A stretch of 64,000 nt of DNA. Origin: Chitinophaga alhagiae. Its GTDB lineage: Bacteria > Bacteroidota > Bacteroidia > Chitinophagales > Chitinophagaceae. Below the pieces are notes generated by a model that saw nothing but the letters and a program-made list of their open reading frames with translations, made no database searches and was not told where the DNA came from. A program made the translations under genes and the position numbers. Of the stretch, positions 8,044 through 17,038 are shown piece after piece. How positions within the stretch are numbered: the stretch's first letter is position 1; each line of letters opens with the position of its first letter. The stretch covers positions 992,001 to 1,056,000 of the forward strand of contig NZ_QXMH01000002.1 of the NCBI RefSeq assembly GCF_003568665.1, written 5' to 3'.

Positions 8044-8119
8044 GCACGCTGAAACCGGCCCGCCCAGGCAAAACAACCGGCGCCGCGAAATAATTTTCCG
8101 CGATTGCCCCGGCAATAGT

Positions 8120-8127
8120 TAATTTTG
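8120..8127 (+). promoter_or_regulatory. -7 element for ftsK
   Basis: TAATTTTG matches TAnnTTTG exactly and ends 9 nt before the ATG at 8137. A TTTC about 21 nt upstream may be the -33 box. Its position rules out the possible TTG start at 8125. Confidence 0.55.
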
Positions 8128-8136
8128 ATTTCGATT

Positions 8137-10716
8137 ATGGCTGGTAACAAACTGAAATCAGAAAAGAAAGAACCTAAAAAGAAAAAGGAGCAACAACCTA
8201 ATCCGGATGTACTGAAGCCCGACAAGGAAGCGGAAGTAAAAGTGAAGGAACTGGTAAGGGACGAGCGCACCCATAAGGTGCTGGGGGCCTTTTTCATCCT
8301 GCTTTCCCTTTATTGTTTCATTGCTTTCACGTCTTACCTGTTCACCTGGGAAGAAGACCAGGACAAGGTGTTCCGCTACTCCTCCAAAGTGCTGTTCATG
8401 CACGAAATTGAGGTAGACAACCTGCTGGGCCGCCTGGGCGCCTACACCTCCCACTGGTTCTTTTTCAAAGGTTTCGGGCTGGCCTCTTACCTGTTCTGTT
8501 ATTTCTTTTTCATTATCGGTATCAACTTCATTGTAGGCCGCCGCGTGTTCCGCTTCTGGCGCAATGTAAAATACATCCTCTTCGGCCTGCTGTTCATCAG
8601 CATGAGCCTTTCTTTCCTCACCGGCAAGGCTGATTTTCCCTGGGGCGGCGCGCTGGGCAACGCTATGAACAAATGGACGGGCGGCTTCCTCGGCAAAACA
8701 GGGGAGGGCCTGCTGCTGTTGCTGGCAGGGCTGGCCTGGGTGATCTGGAAGTTCAACGTGGATTTCAAGTGGCCGGAGAAAAAACCGAAAAAAGTAAAAA
8801 CGCCGCTGCCTGTTACGGAAGAAGAAGAAGAAGAAGGCAATACGGAAGCGGAAGAGGACGAAATGATGGCCGCGGCCGCCATGAACCGCTACAACAACGC
8901 GGAAGGCAGCGTAACGGTAATACCGGTTATGGAAGAGGAAGCCTTTGACGCGGGCCTGCAGCTGATAGAGAAAGAAGACACTACGCCCAATGTAGCCTAC
9001 ATTCCGCCGCAGCCGCCCGTTGTGGTGAAAGAACCGGAACCTGCGCCGGCGCCCATGCCCGAGCCGGAACCTGAACCGGTGCGCGAAACAACGCCGCCAA
9101 AGAAAAGCAGCGCCGCATCCGAAGTGGCCTTTGAAATAAAACCGGTGTATGAAGACCCGGCCGAGGAAGAAATTGAAGAAGCGGAAATAGTGCGGGAACC
9201 GGTACTGGCAGACCCTTACGAGCCTACGCTGGACCTGCGGGACTATAAATACCCCGCGCTGGACCTGCTGGAAAACCACGGCTCTGACAAAATTGTGCAA
9301 GACGCTTCCGAACTGGAAAAGAACAAGAACCAGATCATTGATACGCTGAAGAACTACGATATCACCATCCAGAAGATCAGTGCTACGGTAGGCCCCACGG
9401 TAACGCTCTATGAAATAGTGCCGTCTGCCGGGGTGCGCATTTCCCGTATCAAGAACCTGGAAGATGACATTGCCCTCAGCCTCTCCGCGCTGGGCATCCG
9501 CATTATTGCGCCCATCCCCGGCAGGGGCACCATCGGTATTGAGGTGCCCAACGTGAAAAAGACCATCGTTTCCCTGCGTAACATACTGGCGTCAGACAAG
9601 TTCCAGCACAGCACCATGGACCTGCCGATAGCCATCGGTAAAAAGATAGATAACGAGAACTTCATTGTAGACCTGGCCAAAATGCCGCACCTGCTCATGG
9701 CGGGGGCTACCGGCCAGGGTAAGTCCGTAGGCATCAACACCCTGCTGGTATCCCTGCTCTACAAGAAACACCCCTCGCAGCTCAAGTTTGTACTGGTAGA
9801 TCCCAAAAAGGTGGAACTGTCTCTCTACAAGCTGATAGAGAAACACTTCCTGGCCAAGCTGCCGGGAGAGGAAGACGCCATCATCACAGACACTAAAAAG
9901 GTGGTACACACCCTCAACGCGCTGTGTATCGAAATGGACCTGCGGTACGATCTGCTGAAGGAAGCCGGTACCCGCAACATCCGCGAGTATAACGGCAAGT
10001 TCACCCAGCGCCGCCTGAACCCGCAGAAAGGGCACCGCTACCTGCCCTTTATTGTGCTGGTGGTAGACGAATTTGCAGACCTGATCATGACGGCCGGCAA
10101 GGAAGTGGAAATGCCCATTGCCCGCCTGGCCCAGCTGGCCCGTGCGGTAGGCATTCACCTTATTATTGCCACGCAGCGCCCTTCCGTGAACATCATTACC
10201 GGTACCATCAAGGCCAACTTCCCCGCCCGCATCGCGTTCAAGGTATCTTCCAAGATAGACTCCCGCACCATCCTGGATATTGGCGGCGCGGAGCAGCTCA
10301 TCGGGCAGGGAGATATGCTGATTTCCTTCAACGGTGAGCTGGTACGCCTCCAGTGCGCTTTTGTAGACACGCCGGAAGTGGAAGGCGTGGCCGAGTTCAT
10401 CGGTGAACAGCGCGGCTACCCGGATGCCTTCCTGCTGCCGGAGTATATTGACGAAAAAGATATGGAAGGAAAGGATTTCAGCCTGACCGACCGTGACCCG
10501 CTGTTTGAGGAAGCCGCCCGCGTGATCGTGCAGAACCAGCAAGGCTCCACCTCGCTGCTGCAAAGAAGGATGAAGCTGGGCTACAACCGGGCCGGCAGGC
10601 TCATGGACCAGCTCGAGGCCGCAGGCATTGTAGGCCCCAATATGGGCAGCAAGGCCAGGGACGTGATGGTGAAAACGGAGGCTGACCTGGAAGAAATTCT
10701 TAACAGTATGTTATAA
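8137..10716 (+). CDS. ftsK: FtsK/SpoIIIE DNA translocase
   Basis: An 859-residue protein starting at ATG 8137, just downstream of a -7 element. A Lys-rich N-terminus is followed by four membrane helices (about residues 55-210), an acidic and proline-rich linker (about 220-360), and the motor domain with Walker A MAGATGQGKSVGIN and Walker B IVLVVDEFADLI. The C-terminal winged-helix gamma domain (TSLLQRRMKLGYNRAGRLMDQ) recognises polar DNA sequences. It pumps chromosomal DNA toward the dif region at the closing septum and supports divisome assembly. The linker is short compared with the enterobacterial protein, which is usual outside Proteobacteria. Confidence 0.96.
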   Translation: MAGNKLKSEKKEPKKKKEQQPNPDVLKPDKEAEVKVKELVRDERTHKVLGAFFILLSLYCFIAFTSYLFTWEEDQDKVFRYSSKVLFMHEIEVDNLLGRLGAYTSHWFFFKGFGLASYLFCYFFFIIGINFIVGRRVFRFWRNVKYILFGLLFISMSLSFLTGKADFPWGGALGNAMNKWTGGFLGKTGEGLLLLLAGLAWVIWKFNVDFKWPEKKPKKVKTPLPVTEEEEEEGNTEAEEDEMMAAAAMNRYNNAEGSVTVIPVMEEEAFDAGLQLIEKEDTTPNVAYIPPQPPVVVKEPEPAPAPMPEPEPEPVRETTPPKKSSAASEVAFEIKPVYEDPAEEEIEEAEIVREPVLADPYEPTLDLRDYKYPALDLLENHGSDKIVQDASELEKNKNQIIDTLKNYDITIQKISATVGPTVTLYEIVPSAGVRISRIKNLEDDIALSLSALGIRIIAPIPGRGTIGIEVPNVKKTIVSLRNILASDKFQHSTMDLPIAIGKKIDNENFIVDLAKMPHLLMAGATGQGKSVGINTLLVSLLYKKHPSQLKFVLVDPKKVELSLYKLIEKHFLAKLPGEEDAIITDTKKVVHTLNALCIEMDLRYDLLKEAGTRNIREYNGKFTQRRLNPQKGHRYLPFIVLVVDEFADLIMTAGKEVEMPIARLAQLARAVGIHLIIATQRPSVNIITGTIKANFPARIAFKVSSKIDSRTILDIGGAEQLIGQGDMLISFNGELVRLQCAFVDTPEVEGVAEFIGEQRGYPDAFLLPEYIDEKDMEGKDFSLTDRDPLFEEAARVIVQNQQGSTSLLQRRMKLGYNRAGRLMDQLEAAGIVGPNMGSKARDVMVKTEADLEEILNSML

Positions 10717-10847
10717 TTTTGCGCACGTTGACCGCAAACATTGCACCTTTTGTAATAAATGACGAATTTTGCAAATCTTTAACAGGGCGGCTTAAACGGC
10801 CCGGCATAACATTTGTCTAAATACCTGTAACTGTAACACTAAAAATT

Positions 10848-11522
10848 ATGATGATGAAGAAAACGGTATGTATGGGGTTGATCTTGTGCGGGCTGGCATT
10901 CGGCGCAACTGCTCAAAGTCGCGCTTCCCTGGGGCAGAGCGATCCCAAAGCCAAGGCAGTACTGGATAACGTTAGCAAGAAGTTCAAATCCCTCAAATCT
11001 GTCATAGCTAATTTTATTTTGAAGATAGAAGGCGCCAACAACAGCGTAATGGACTCCAAGAAAGGGGCCGTGTACCTGAAAGGCCCCAAGTATAAAGTGG
11101 TGATGGGAGACCAGGAAATTATCAGCGATAATAAAACCTCCTGGACGTATGCCAAAGACGTGAACGAGGTGACCATCAACAACGTAGACCAGAGCGGCAG
11201 CGCCATGACGCCGGCCAAGATATTCACCAACTTCTATGACAAGGATTTCCTGTACCGCCTCAACGGTGAGACCACCGAAAAAGGCAAGGTGCTGCAGAAT
11301 ATTGAGCTGACGCCCACAGACAAGTCAAAGACCTTCTTCAAGGTACTGGTAGACGTAGATAAAAAGAACCAGACGCTGGCCCGCATGAAGGTGTTTGAAA
11401 AGAACGGCAACCGCTATACCTACGAGATCAGCAGCTTTACGCCTAACGGCGCCGTTACGGACGATATGTTCACCTTCGACGCCAAAAAATATCCCGGCGT
11501 GGAAGTGGTAGATTTACGATAA
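10848..11522 (+). CDS. LolA-like outer membrane lipoprotein carrier
   Basis: A 224-residue secreted protein with a signal peptide (MMMKKTVCMGLILCGLAFGATAQ) and one LolA-type domain. The order of segments fits: VLDNVSKKFKSLKSVIANF, GAVYLKGPKYKVVM, then the ISDNKTSWTYAKDVNEVTI strand pair. It should carry lipoproteins through the periplasm to the outer membrane. It follows ftsK by 131 nt, an order common in Bacteroidota. A strong terminator ends the unit at 11542-11580. Confidence 0.87.
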   Translation: MMMKKTVCMGLILCGLAFGATAQSRASLGQSDPKAKAVLDNVSKKFKSLKSVIANFILKIEGANNSVMDSKKGAVYLKGPKYKVVMGDQEIISDNKTSWTYAKDVNEVTINNVDQSGSAMTPAKIFTNFYDKDFLYRLNGETTEKGKVLQNIELTPTDKSKTFFKVLVDVDKKNQTLARMKVFEKNGNRYTYEISSFTPNGAVTDDMFTFDAKKYPGVEVVDLR

Positions 11523-11541
11523 CAACCTGTTCATCAAGTAT

Positions 11542-11580
11542 AAAAAAGGAGATCACCGTACTGGCGATCTCCTTTTTTTT
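11542..11580 (+). terminator. Rho-independent terminator after the lolA-like gene
   Basis: GGAGATC and GATCTCC form the stem, extended by flanking A and T pairs, followed by eight T residues. Confidence 0.85.
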
Positions 11581-11655
11581 AACTTTTAACTGCGTAAAAA
11601 TCAACGCTGTACGCAGCATTCTTTTTACTTTTTACGTTTTGCTTCTGACTTTTAT

Positions 11656-11663
11656 TACATTTG
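11656..11663 (+). promoter_or_regulatory. -7 element for lpdA
   Basis: TACATTTG is an exact TAnnTTTG match, 28 nt upstream of the start codon at 11692. A TTTA 21 nt upstream may be a poor -33 box. Confidence 0.5.
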
Positions 11664-11691
11664 CCAAGTTTTATTATAAAAATCAAGCAAT

Positions 11692-13098
11692 ATGGCATAC
11701 GACGTAATCGTAATTGGTAGTGGCCCCGGTGGGTACGTGGCGGCTATCCGGGCTTCTCAACTGGGATTTAAAACAGCTATAGTAGAAAGAGAGAGTTTGG
11801 GCGGTATCTGTTTGAACTGGGGCTGTATCCCAACCAAGGCATTGTTAAAATCAGCACAGGTAATGGAATACATACAGCATTCCAAAGATTACGGTGTAAC
11901 GGTGGGTGATGCCAAAGCAGATTTTCCCGCAGTGATCAAACGTAGCCGCGGCGCTGCTGATAAAATGAGCAAGGGCGTTCAGTTCCTCATGAAGAAGAAC
12001 AAGATAGACGTGATCCTCGGCAATGGCAAGCTGAAAGCCAAAGGCCAGGTGGAAGTAACTGATAAAGACGGAAAAACGGCCGTACATGAGGCTAAACATA
12101 TCATTCTGGCTACCGGCGCCCGTTCCCGCGAACTGCCCAACCTGAAGATAGACGGCAAGAACGTGATCGGCTACCGCGAGGCCATGAACCTGCCCACTCA
12201 GCCTAAGAGCATGATAGTGGTAGGCTCCGGCGCCATCGGCGTTGAATTTGCCTATTTCTACGCTACCATGGGCACCAAGGTGACCATTGTAGAGTTCCTG
12301 CCGCGCATTGTGCCGGTTGAAGATGAAGACATCTCCAAAGAGCTGGAAAAGATCTATAAGAAGAAAGGCATTGAAGTAATGACCAATTCCAGCGTGGAAG
12401 CGGTAGAAGCCACCAAAGGCGGCGTGAAGGCGAAAGTGAAGACCGCCTCCGGCGAAGTGGTGCTGGAAGCAGACGTGGTACTGAGCGCTGTAGGCATTGC
12501 CGCCAATATCGAGAACATTGGCCTGGAAACCCTGGGCGTAAAAACCGATAAAGGCAAGGTGCTGGTAGACAAGTTCTACGCCACCAACGTGGCCGGCGTA
12601 TACGCCATTGGCGATATTGTTCCCGGTCAGGCCCTGGCCCACGTGGCTTCCAAAGAAGCCATCGTTTGCGTGGAAGCCATTGCATACAACGAAAAGAAAT
12701 TCAATCACAAACCTACCCCTATCGACTACAACAACGTACCGGGCTGTACCTATTGCTCTCCGGAAGTAGCGTCTGTTGGCTACACCGAGAAACAGGCCAA
12801 AGAAGCCGGTTACGAAGTGAAAGTGGGCAAGTTCCCCTTCTCCGCTTCCGGCAAGGCCGTGGGCGCAGGGGCTACGGAAGGTTTCGTGAAAGTGATCTTC
12901 GACGCCAAGTACGGCGAGTGGCTGGGCACCCACATGATCGGCATGAACGTGACCGAAGCCATTGTACAGACCGTAACGGCCCGTACGCTGGAAACCACTT
13001 ACCTGGAAGTGCTCAACAGCATCCACCCGCACCCCACTATGAGCGAAGCGGTGAAAGATGCTATTGAAGTGGCTTACGGGGAAGCGATCCACCTGTAA
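11692..13098 (+). CDS. lpdA: dihydrolipoyl dehydrogenase
   Basis: A 468-residue flavoprotein of standard length. The N-terminal FAD motif GSGPGGYVAA leads to the redox disulfide Cys40-x4-Cys45 in GGICLNWGCIPTK. The NAD motif is GSGAIGVEFA (about 184-193) and the C-terminal catalytic pair is His447/Glu452 in HPHPTMSEA. It reoxidises lipoamide in the pyruvate, 2-oxoglutarate or branched-chain dehydrogenase complexes and in glycine cleavage. The partner E1/E2 genes are not in the window, so the complex served is unknown. It is a single-gene unit with its own -7 element and terminator. Confidence 0.96.
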   Translation: MAYDVIVIGSGPGGYVAAIRASQLGFKTAIVERESLGGICLNWGCIPTKALLKSAQVMEYIQHSKDYGVTVGDAKADFPAVIKRSRGAADKMSKGVQFLMKKNKIDVILGNGKLKAKGQVEVTDKDGKTAVHEAKHIILATGARSRELPNLKIDGKNVIGYREAMNLPTQPKSMIVVGSGAIGVEFAYFYATMGTKVTIVEFLPRIVPVEDEDISKELEKIYKKKGIEVMTNSSVEAVEATKGGVKAKVKTASGEVVLEADVVLSAVGIAANIENIGLETLGVKTDKGKVLVDKFYATNVAGVYAIGDIVPGQALAHVASKEAIVCVEAIAYNEKKFNHKPTPIDYNNVPGCTYCSPEVASVGYTEKQAKEAGYEVKVGKFPFSASGKAVGAGATEGFVKVIFDAKYGEWLGTHMIGMNVTEAIVQTVTARTLETTYLEVLNSIHPHPTMSEAVKDAIEVAYGEAIHL

Positions 13099-13120
13099 AT
13101 AATAAGAACGATCTTTTGAA

Positions 13121-13152
13121 AAGAGCTGCCTGGCAAGGCGGCTCTTTTTTTT
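13121..13152 (+). terminator. Rho-independent terminator after lpdA
   Basis: AAGAGC-T-GCC pairs with GGC-G-GCTCTT across a 6-nt loop, and a run of T residues follows. Confidence 0.8.
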
Positions 13153-13195
13153 GTTGGTTGCCCTGGTGAACTACACGGAAATTCCGGATAGTTCA

Positions 13196-13218
13196 GTTAT
13201 TCGGATTTTTCGAATAAC
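13196..13218. repeat. 8-bp inverted repeat
   Basis: GTTATTCG and CGAATAAC face each other across a 7-nt spacer. It lies in the gap after lpdA, upstream of a hypothetical small gene, and could be an operator. No binding protein is suggested. Confidence 0.35.
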
Positions 13219-13339
13219 CGGGTGACCGCTGCGAAAGGAAAAATAGCCCGGTTTGCCGTATGGTGGCCGTTTTTCAGTCCCGGAAGCGGGACAGAAATCA
13301 CCCCATTTAAAGATTTCGAAATGTTTGAGTATTCCGCCC

Positions 13340-13669
13340 ATGAATAGTTGCATGAACAACCCCGGCGCCACGCATTTGTGTATCAAGGCTTTGGCCGTAC
13401 ATGTTCAGCCTGGCTTTGAACAGGCAACGGCCACCGCGTCAGCGGCGGTGCTGTTTCCGGTTGACCATCCTTCAGGTGAGATCACGCTGGTGGTGCCCGC
13501 GCAAAAGGTCGTTGTGAGCTGTGTGATGCTGGAAGTCAGCCAGTACATGGAAGAGCAGGGGAAGATGGTGTTCCTGCATAACCGGCAATACACCGCGGTG
13601 GATGTTATTGCCGTATTGCCGGGAAGGATGGCGAAAGTGAAGCGCAAACGCCCTGTTGTAAGGCGGTAG
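13340..13669 (+). CDS. hypothetical protein of about 109 residues
   Basis: I do not recognise this protein. The frame stays open well upstream of ATG 13340, but codon use looks gene-like only after it, with another ATG at 13352. The central part, LFPVDHPSGEITLVVP followed by KVVVSCVMLEVSQYMEEQG, reads like alternating strands and one helix, and the end is strongly basic (MAKVKRKRPVVRR). There is no signal peptide. No -7 element is close. It stands between lpdA and the S46 peptidase, both on the same strand. It could be spurious; competing minus-strand frames here look poorer. Confidence 0.4.
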   Translation: MNSCMNNPGATHLCIKALAVHVQPGFEQATATASAAVLFPVDHPSGEITLVVPAQKVVVSCVMLEVSQYMEEQGKMVFLHNRQYTAVDVIAVLPGRMAKVKRKRPVVRR

Positions 13670-13883
13670 GCGCAGCGGCAGGCGGAAGTGCCTTGCCTGC
13701 CTCCAGCGGTCCATGCTACTTTCGCGTCAAGTTCGCATGTCCTTCAGCGCATATCCGCATCAAGTCCACCTTTTCAGTATCAACCTCTTGATTTTCATTG
13801 TACTTTACGATACGGTTTGTTATTGCCAACCCCTACAAATTCCCTAAATTGCTCCTTTCTAGTCACCAAAGCACAACTTACTT

Positions 13884-16064
13884 ATGAGAAAGTATTTTTT
13901 GATGGCAGTGCTGCTGGCCGGCCACCTTTCCGGGTACGCTACGGAAGGCATGTGGTTGCCGCAGCTGCTCACCAAACTGAACGAGAAAGAAATGAAGGGC
14001 ATGGGCATGAAGATCAGCGCCGCGGACATCTACAGCCTGAACAAAGGCAGCCTGAAAGATGCCATTGTGAGCTTCGGCGGTTTCTGCACCGGGGAGATCA
14101 TTTCTTCCCAAGGCCTGCTGCTCACCAACCACCATTGCGGTTACTCCGCCATTCAAAGCCATTCTTCCGTACAAAACAATTACCTCGACAATGGTTTCTG
14201 GGCCCGCAACAAAGCGGAAGAGCTGCCCAATGAAGGCCTCACCGCCACCTTTATTGTACGCATAGAAGATGTAACCGCGCAGGCCCTGCAGGGCGTAGCG
14301 GGCCACCTCAGCGAAAGCGCCCGGCAGAGCGCCATAGACAAGAACCTGAACACTATTAAAGCCGCCGCAAAAAAGGAAAGTTACCAGGGCGTGCTGATCA
14401 AACCTTTTTTTGAAGGCAACCAGTATTTCCTGTTCATCACGGAAACGTATAAAGACATACGCCTCGTAGGCGCGCCACCTTCCTCCATAGGCAAATTTGG
14501 CGCGGACACGGACAACTGGGTGTGGCCCCGCCATACCGGCGATTTCTCCATTTTCAGGATCTATGCCGGTCAAGACAACCGGCCCGCGGAATATTCCAAA
14601 GACAATGTGCCCCTGAAACCCAAACATTTCCTGCCCATTTCGCTGGATGGCGTGGCGGAAAATGATTTCACCATGGTGTTCGGCTTCCCCGGCCGCACCA
14701 ACGAGTACCTGCCGTCAGAAGCCATGAAGCTGACGGTGGAAGGGCAAGACCCGGCCCGTGTGCAAATGCGGGACGCGGCGCTGAAAGTGATAGACGGCTT
14801 CATGAGAAAGGATGAACAGGTCAAGATCCAGTATGCTTCCAAGTTTGCCAGCACCGCTAACGCCTGGAAAAAATGGATCGGTGAAATGCAGGGCGTGAAA
14901 CAGACCAACGGCATTCAGCGCAAGCTCGATTTTGAAAAACGCTTCCAGCAGCTGGCACAGGCCCACCCGCCCTACCGCGGCCTGCTGGATTCTCTCAACA
15001 ACCTCTACAAGGCCCAGGCGCCCTACGCCGTCAGCCGCGATTATTACAGCGAAATGGTGCGCAGCGTGGAAATGCTGTCCTTTGCGAACAACATCATTTC
15101 TTCTCTGCAGGCAACCCGCCTGAAAGGGGAGGAACATTGGAACGCAGAGCGGGAGGAGCTGCTGGCCAAACTGCAGCCGCTGTACAAAAATTATAACAAC
15201 GATGTAGACCGCGAAGTAGCCGTTGCGCTGCTGGACATTTATTTCAGGGAAGTGCCCTCCAGCCGCATTGGCGGCGAGGCTTACCAGATCTGGATGGAAA
15301 CCAACAAAGACGGGCGCACTACGGCCAATAAACTGTACAGCCAGAGCGCGCTCACGGCTTACGACAAACTGGCCGCTTTCCTTAACCAGCCTTTCCGCAA
15401 AGTATCTGAGGCTGTATGGAAAGACCCCGCCACCCGCCTGGCCATTGGCCTGCGGAACGGCTATATTGATTTCATCAACAAACCGTATGACGAGCTGCAG
15501 CCGCAGATCAACCACTTGCAGCGCCGCTACATGCAGGCGCAGATGGACCTGGTGAAAGACAAACGTTTTTACCCGGATGCCAACAGCACGCTCCGCCTCA
15601 CCTACGGCAAGGTGAACGGCTACAGCCCGCGGGATGCGGTGAAATATGGTTTCGTTACTACGCTGGACGGGGTGATGGAAAAATACAAGCCGGGTGACTA
15701 CGAGTTTGACGTACCGGAAAAGCTGCGCGACCTGTATGCCCGGAAAGACTACGGCCCATACGGTGCAGCAGGCAAAATGCCTGTGTGTTTCATTGCCTCC
15801 AACCATACTACCGGCGGCAACTCCGGCAGTCCCGCGCTGGATGCGTACGGCAACCTCATCGGCCTCAACTTTGACCGCACCTGGGAAGGCACCATGAGCG
15901 ATATCAACTACGATGCGTCCATTTGCCGGAACATTATGGTAGACATCCGGTACGTGCTCTTCATTGTAGACAAATTTGCGGGGGCCAAACACCTGATAGA
16001 TGAAATGAAGCTGGTGCGGCCGAAGAAGATGAAAGCGCCCACGGTAAAAAAGAAAGCAGCCTGA
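13884..16064 (+). CDS. S46 family dipeptidyl peptidase, DPP11-like
   Basis: A 726-residue secreted serine peptidase with a short signal peptide (MRKYFLMAVLLAGHLSGYA). The S46 catalytic elements are His84 in LTNHHCGYSA, the Asp region around GADTDNWVWPRHTGDFS, and Ser647 in GGNSGSP. Arg665 lies exactly 18 residues after the serine in NFDRTWEG. In Porphyromonas DPP11 the equivalent Arg673 (Ser655 + 18) confers preference for Asp or Glu at P1, whereas DPP7 has Gly there. An acidic-residue dipeptidyl peptidase acting in the periplasm on oligopeptides is therefore inferred. It forms a single-gene unit and converges on a methyltransferase across a shared terminator. Confidence 0.93.
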   Translation: MRKYFLMAVLLAGHLSGYATEGMWLPQLLTKLNEKEMKGMGMKISAADIYSLNKGSLKDAIVSFGGFCTGEIISSQGLLLTNHHCGYSAIQSHSSVQNNYLDNGFWARNKAEELPNEGLTATFIVRIEDVTAQALQGVAGHLSESARQSAIDKNLNTIKAAAKKESYQGVLIKPFFEGNQYFLFITETYKDIRLVGAPPSSIGKFGADTDNWVWPRHTGDFSIFRIYAGQDNRPAEYSKDNVPLKPKHFLPISLDGVAENDFTMVFGFPGRTNEYLPSEAMKLTVEGQDPARVQMRDAALKVIDGFMRKDEQVKIQYASKFASTANAWKKWIGEMQGVKQTNGIQRKLDFEKRFQQLAQAHPPYRGLLDSLNNLYKAQAPYAVSRDYYSEMVRSVEMLSFANNIISSLQATRLKGEEHWNAEREELLAKLQPLYKNYNNDVDREVAVALLDIYFREVPSSRIGGEAYQIWMETNKDGRTTANKLYSQSALTAYDKLAAFLNQPFRKVSEAVWKDPATRLAIGLRNGYIDFINKPYDELQPQINHLQRRYMQAQMDLVKDKRFYPDANSTLRLTYGKVNGYSPRDAVKYGFVTTLDGVMEKYKPGDYEFDVPEKLRDLYARKDYGPYGAAGKMPVCFIASNHTTGGNSGSPALDAYGNLIGLNFDRTWEGTMSDINYDASICRNIMVDIRYVLFIVDKFAGAKHLIDEMKLVRPKKMKAPTVKKKAA

Positions 16065-16068
16065 TAAC

Positions 16069-16103
16069 AAAAGAGCGTGTTCGTTTTCCGGACACGCTCT
16101 TTT
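16069..16103. terminator. bidirectional terminator
   Basis: AAAAGAGCGTGT (16069-16080) pairs perfectly with ACACGCTCTTTT (16092-16103), so it can serve both converging genes. Confidence 0.85.
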
Positions 16104-16105
16104 GT

Positions 16106-17002
16106 TTATAACAATTTGCATTCATACACAATAGAACTGCACTTGTCTACATGCCGCCAGGCTTTCCAGTAGGAGCGCAGTCCCCTGAAACCACCCGCCA
16201 GCAGGCCGCCTTTGCCGGTCCTATATTTTTCGCTCAGCAGGCTTACATAAAAGGCATCGAACACCATGGGGTGTTTGGACTCGATGTTGAAGCGGTGCTG
16301 CTGCATCAGCATGTCCATAGCCACGGGTGAGAAGTGGTAGAGATGGCGGGGTACATCATATGCTGCCCAATGGCTGCCGTAGATGCGGGCATCTGTAGAT
16401 CTGTAGTTGGGAACGGCCACCAGCAGCGCGCCGCCGGGTTTGAGCAGGGTATGTATCTGGTCAAGGTAGCCGTGGAGGTCATGTACGTGCTCCAGTACGT
16501 GCCACATGGTGATGCAATCGTATTGACCAGGTTCCAGCTGGAAGAGGTCTTCTATAGAGCGGCTGTCTATTTGGTGGTATTTGAGCGCATTTTCGCGGGC
16601 GGTGGCATCCGGCTCCAGGCCGGTTACGTCCCAGCCCAGCTGTTTCATATGGGCCAGGAAGGCGCCGGTGCCGCTGCCAATATCCAGCAGGGTGCCGGTT
16701 TTAACGCCTGCGGCGGTTTTCACCCAGTTCTGCTTGGAGCGCATGGTGATCTTGCGCACGCTGTGATACAGGCGGTTGATGAGGCCTTCGCGGGTCTCGG
16801 AGTGGGAAATATATTCGGCAGACTGGTAATACCGGCCTATGTCGGAAAGGGCAGGCACATCCTGCGTGAAGCGGCCGGTGCAGGTGGCACACTCCCATAT
16901 GTCAAAAGTTTCCAGTGATACGGTATGGTCTTTTGCCGTGAGCTTTTTGCCGATCTTTTCAGATCCGCAAAGCGGGCATTGCTGGTAATGAATCAAACTC
17001 AT
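16106..17002 (-). CDS. class I SAM-dependent methyltransferase with N-terminal zinc-ribbon-like motif
   Basis: A 298-residue protein. Two CxxC pairs near the N-terminus (CPLCGS at 9-14 and CATC at about 38-41) look like a small zinc ribbon. They are followed by a Rossmann methyltransferase domain with motif I LLDIGSGTGAFL (about 105-116), an acidic motif II GLEPDA, and MWHVLEHVHD. This layout is common in methyltransferases acting on sugars, lipids or small molecules during polysaccharide or secondary metabolism. The substrate is not evident. The neighbouring mutase gene is on the same strand, 37 nt upstream, and could be co-transcribed. Confidence 0.85.
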   Translation of the reverse strand: MSLIHYQQCPLCGSEKIGKKLTAKDHTVSLETFDIWECATCTGRFTQDVPALSDIGRYYQSAEYISHSETREGLINRLYHSVRKITMRSKQNWVKTAAGVKTGTLLDIGSGTGAFLAHMKQLGWDVTGLEPDATARENALKYHQIDSRSIEDLFQLEPGQYDCITMWHVLEHVHDLHGYLDQIHTLLKPGGALLVAVPNYRSTDARIYGSHWAAYDVPRHLYHFSPVAMDMLMQQHRFNIESKHPMVFDAFYVSLLSEKYRTGKGGLLAGGFRGLRSYWKAWRHVDKCSSIVYECKLL

Positions 17003-17038
17003 GTTGTAGTTAAAGCTGCTGCAAGATAAGCATCCATT

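Noticed and set aside
13171-13386. 71-codon minus-strand frame in the gap after lpdA
   Set aside because: Codon use is unlike nearby genes, it overlaps an 8-bp inverted repeat, and the competing plus-strand hypothetical has a more gene-like composition.
13405-13647. 80-codon minus-strand frame opposite the hypothetical gene at 13340-13669
   Set aside because: It lies entirely antisense to the plus-strand frame. Its Ser-, Thr- and Cys-rich composition is typical of an opposite-strand shadow.
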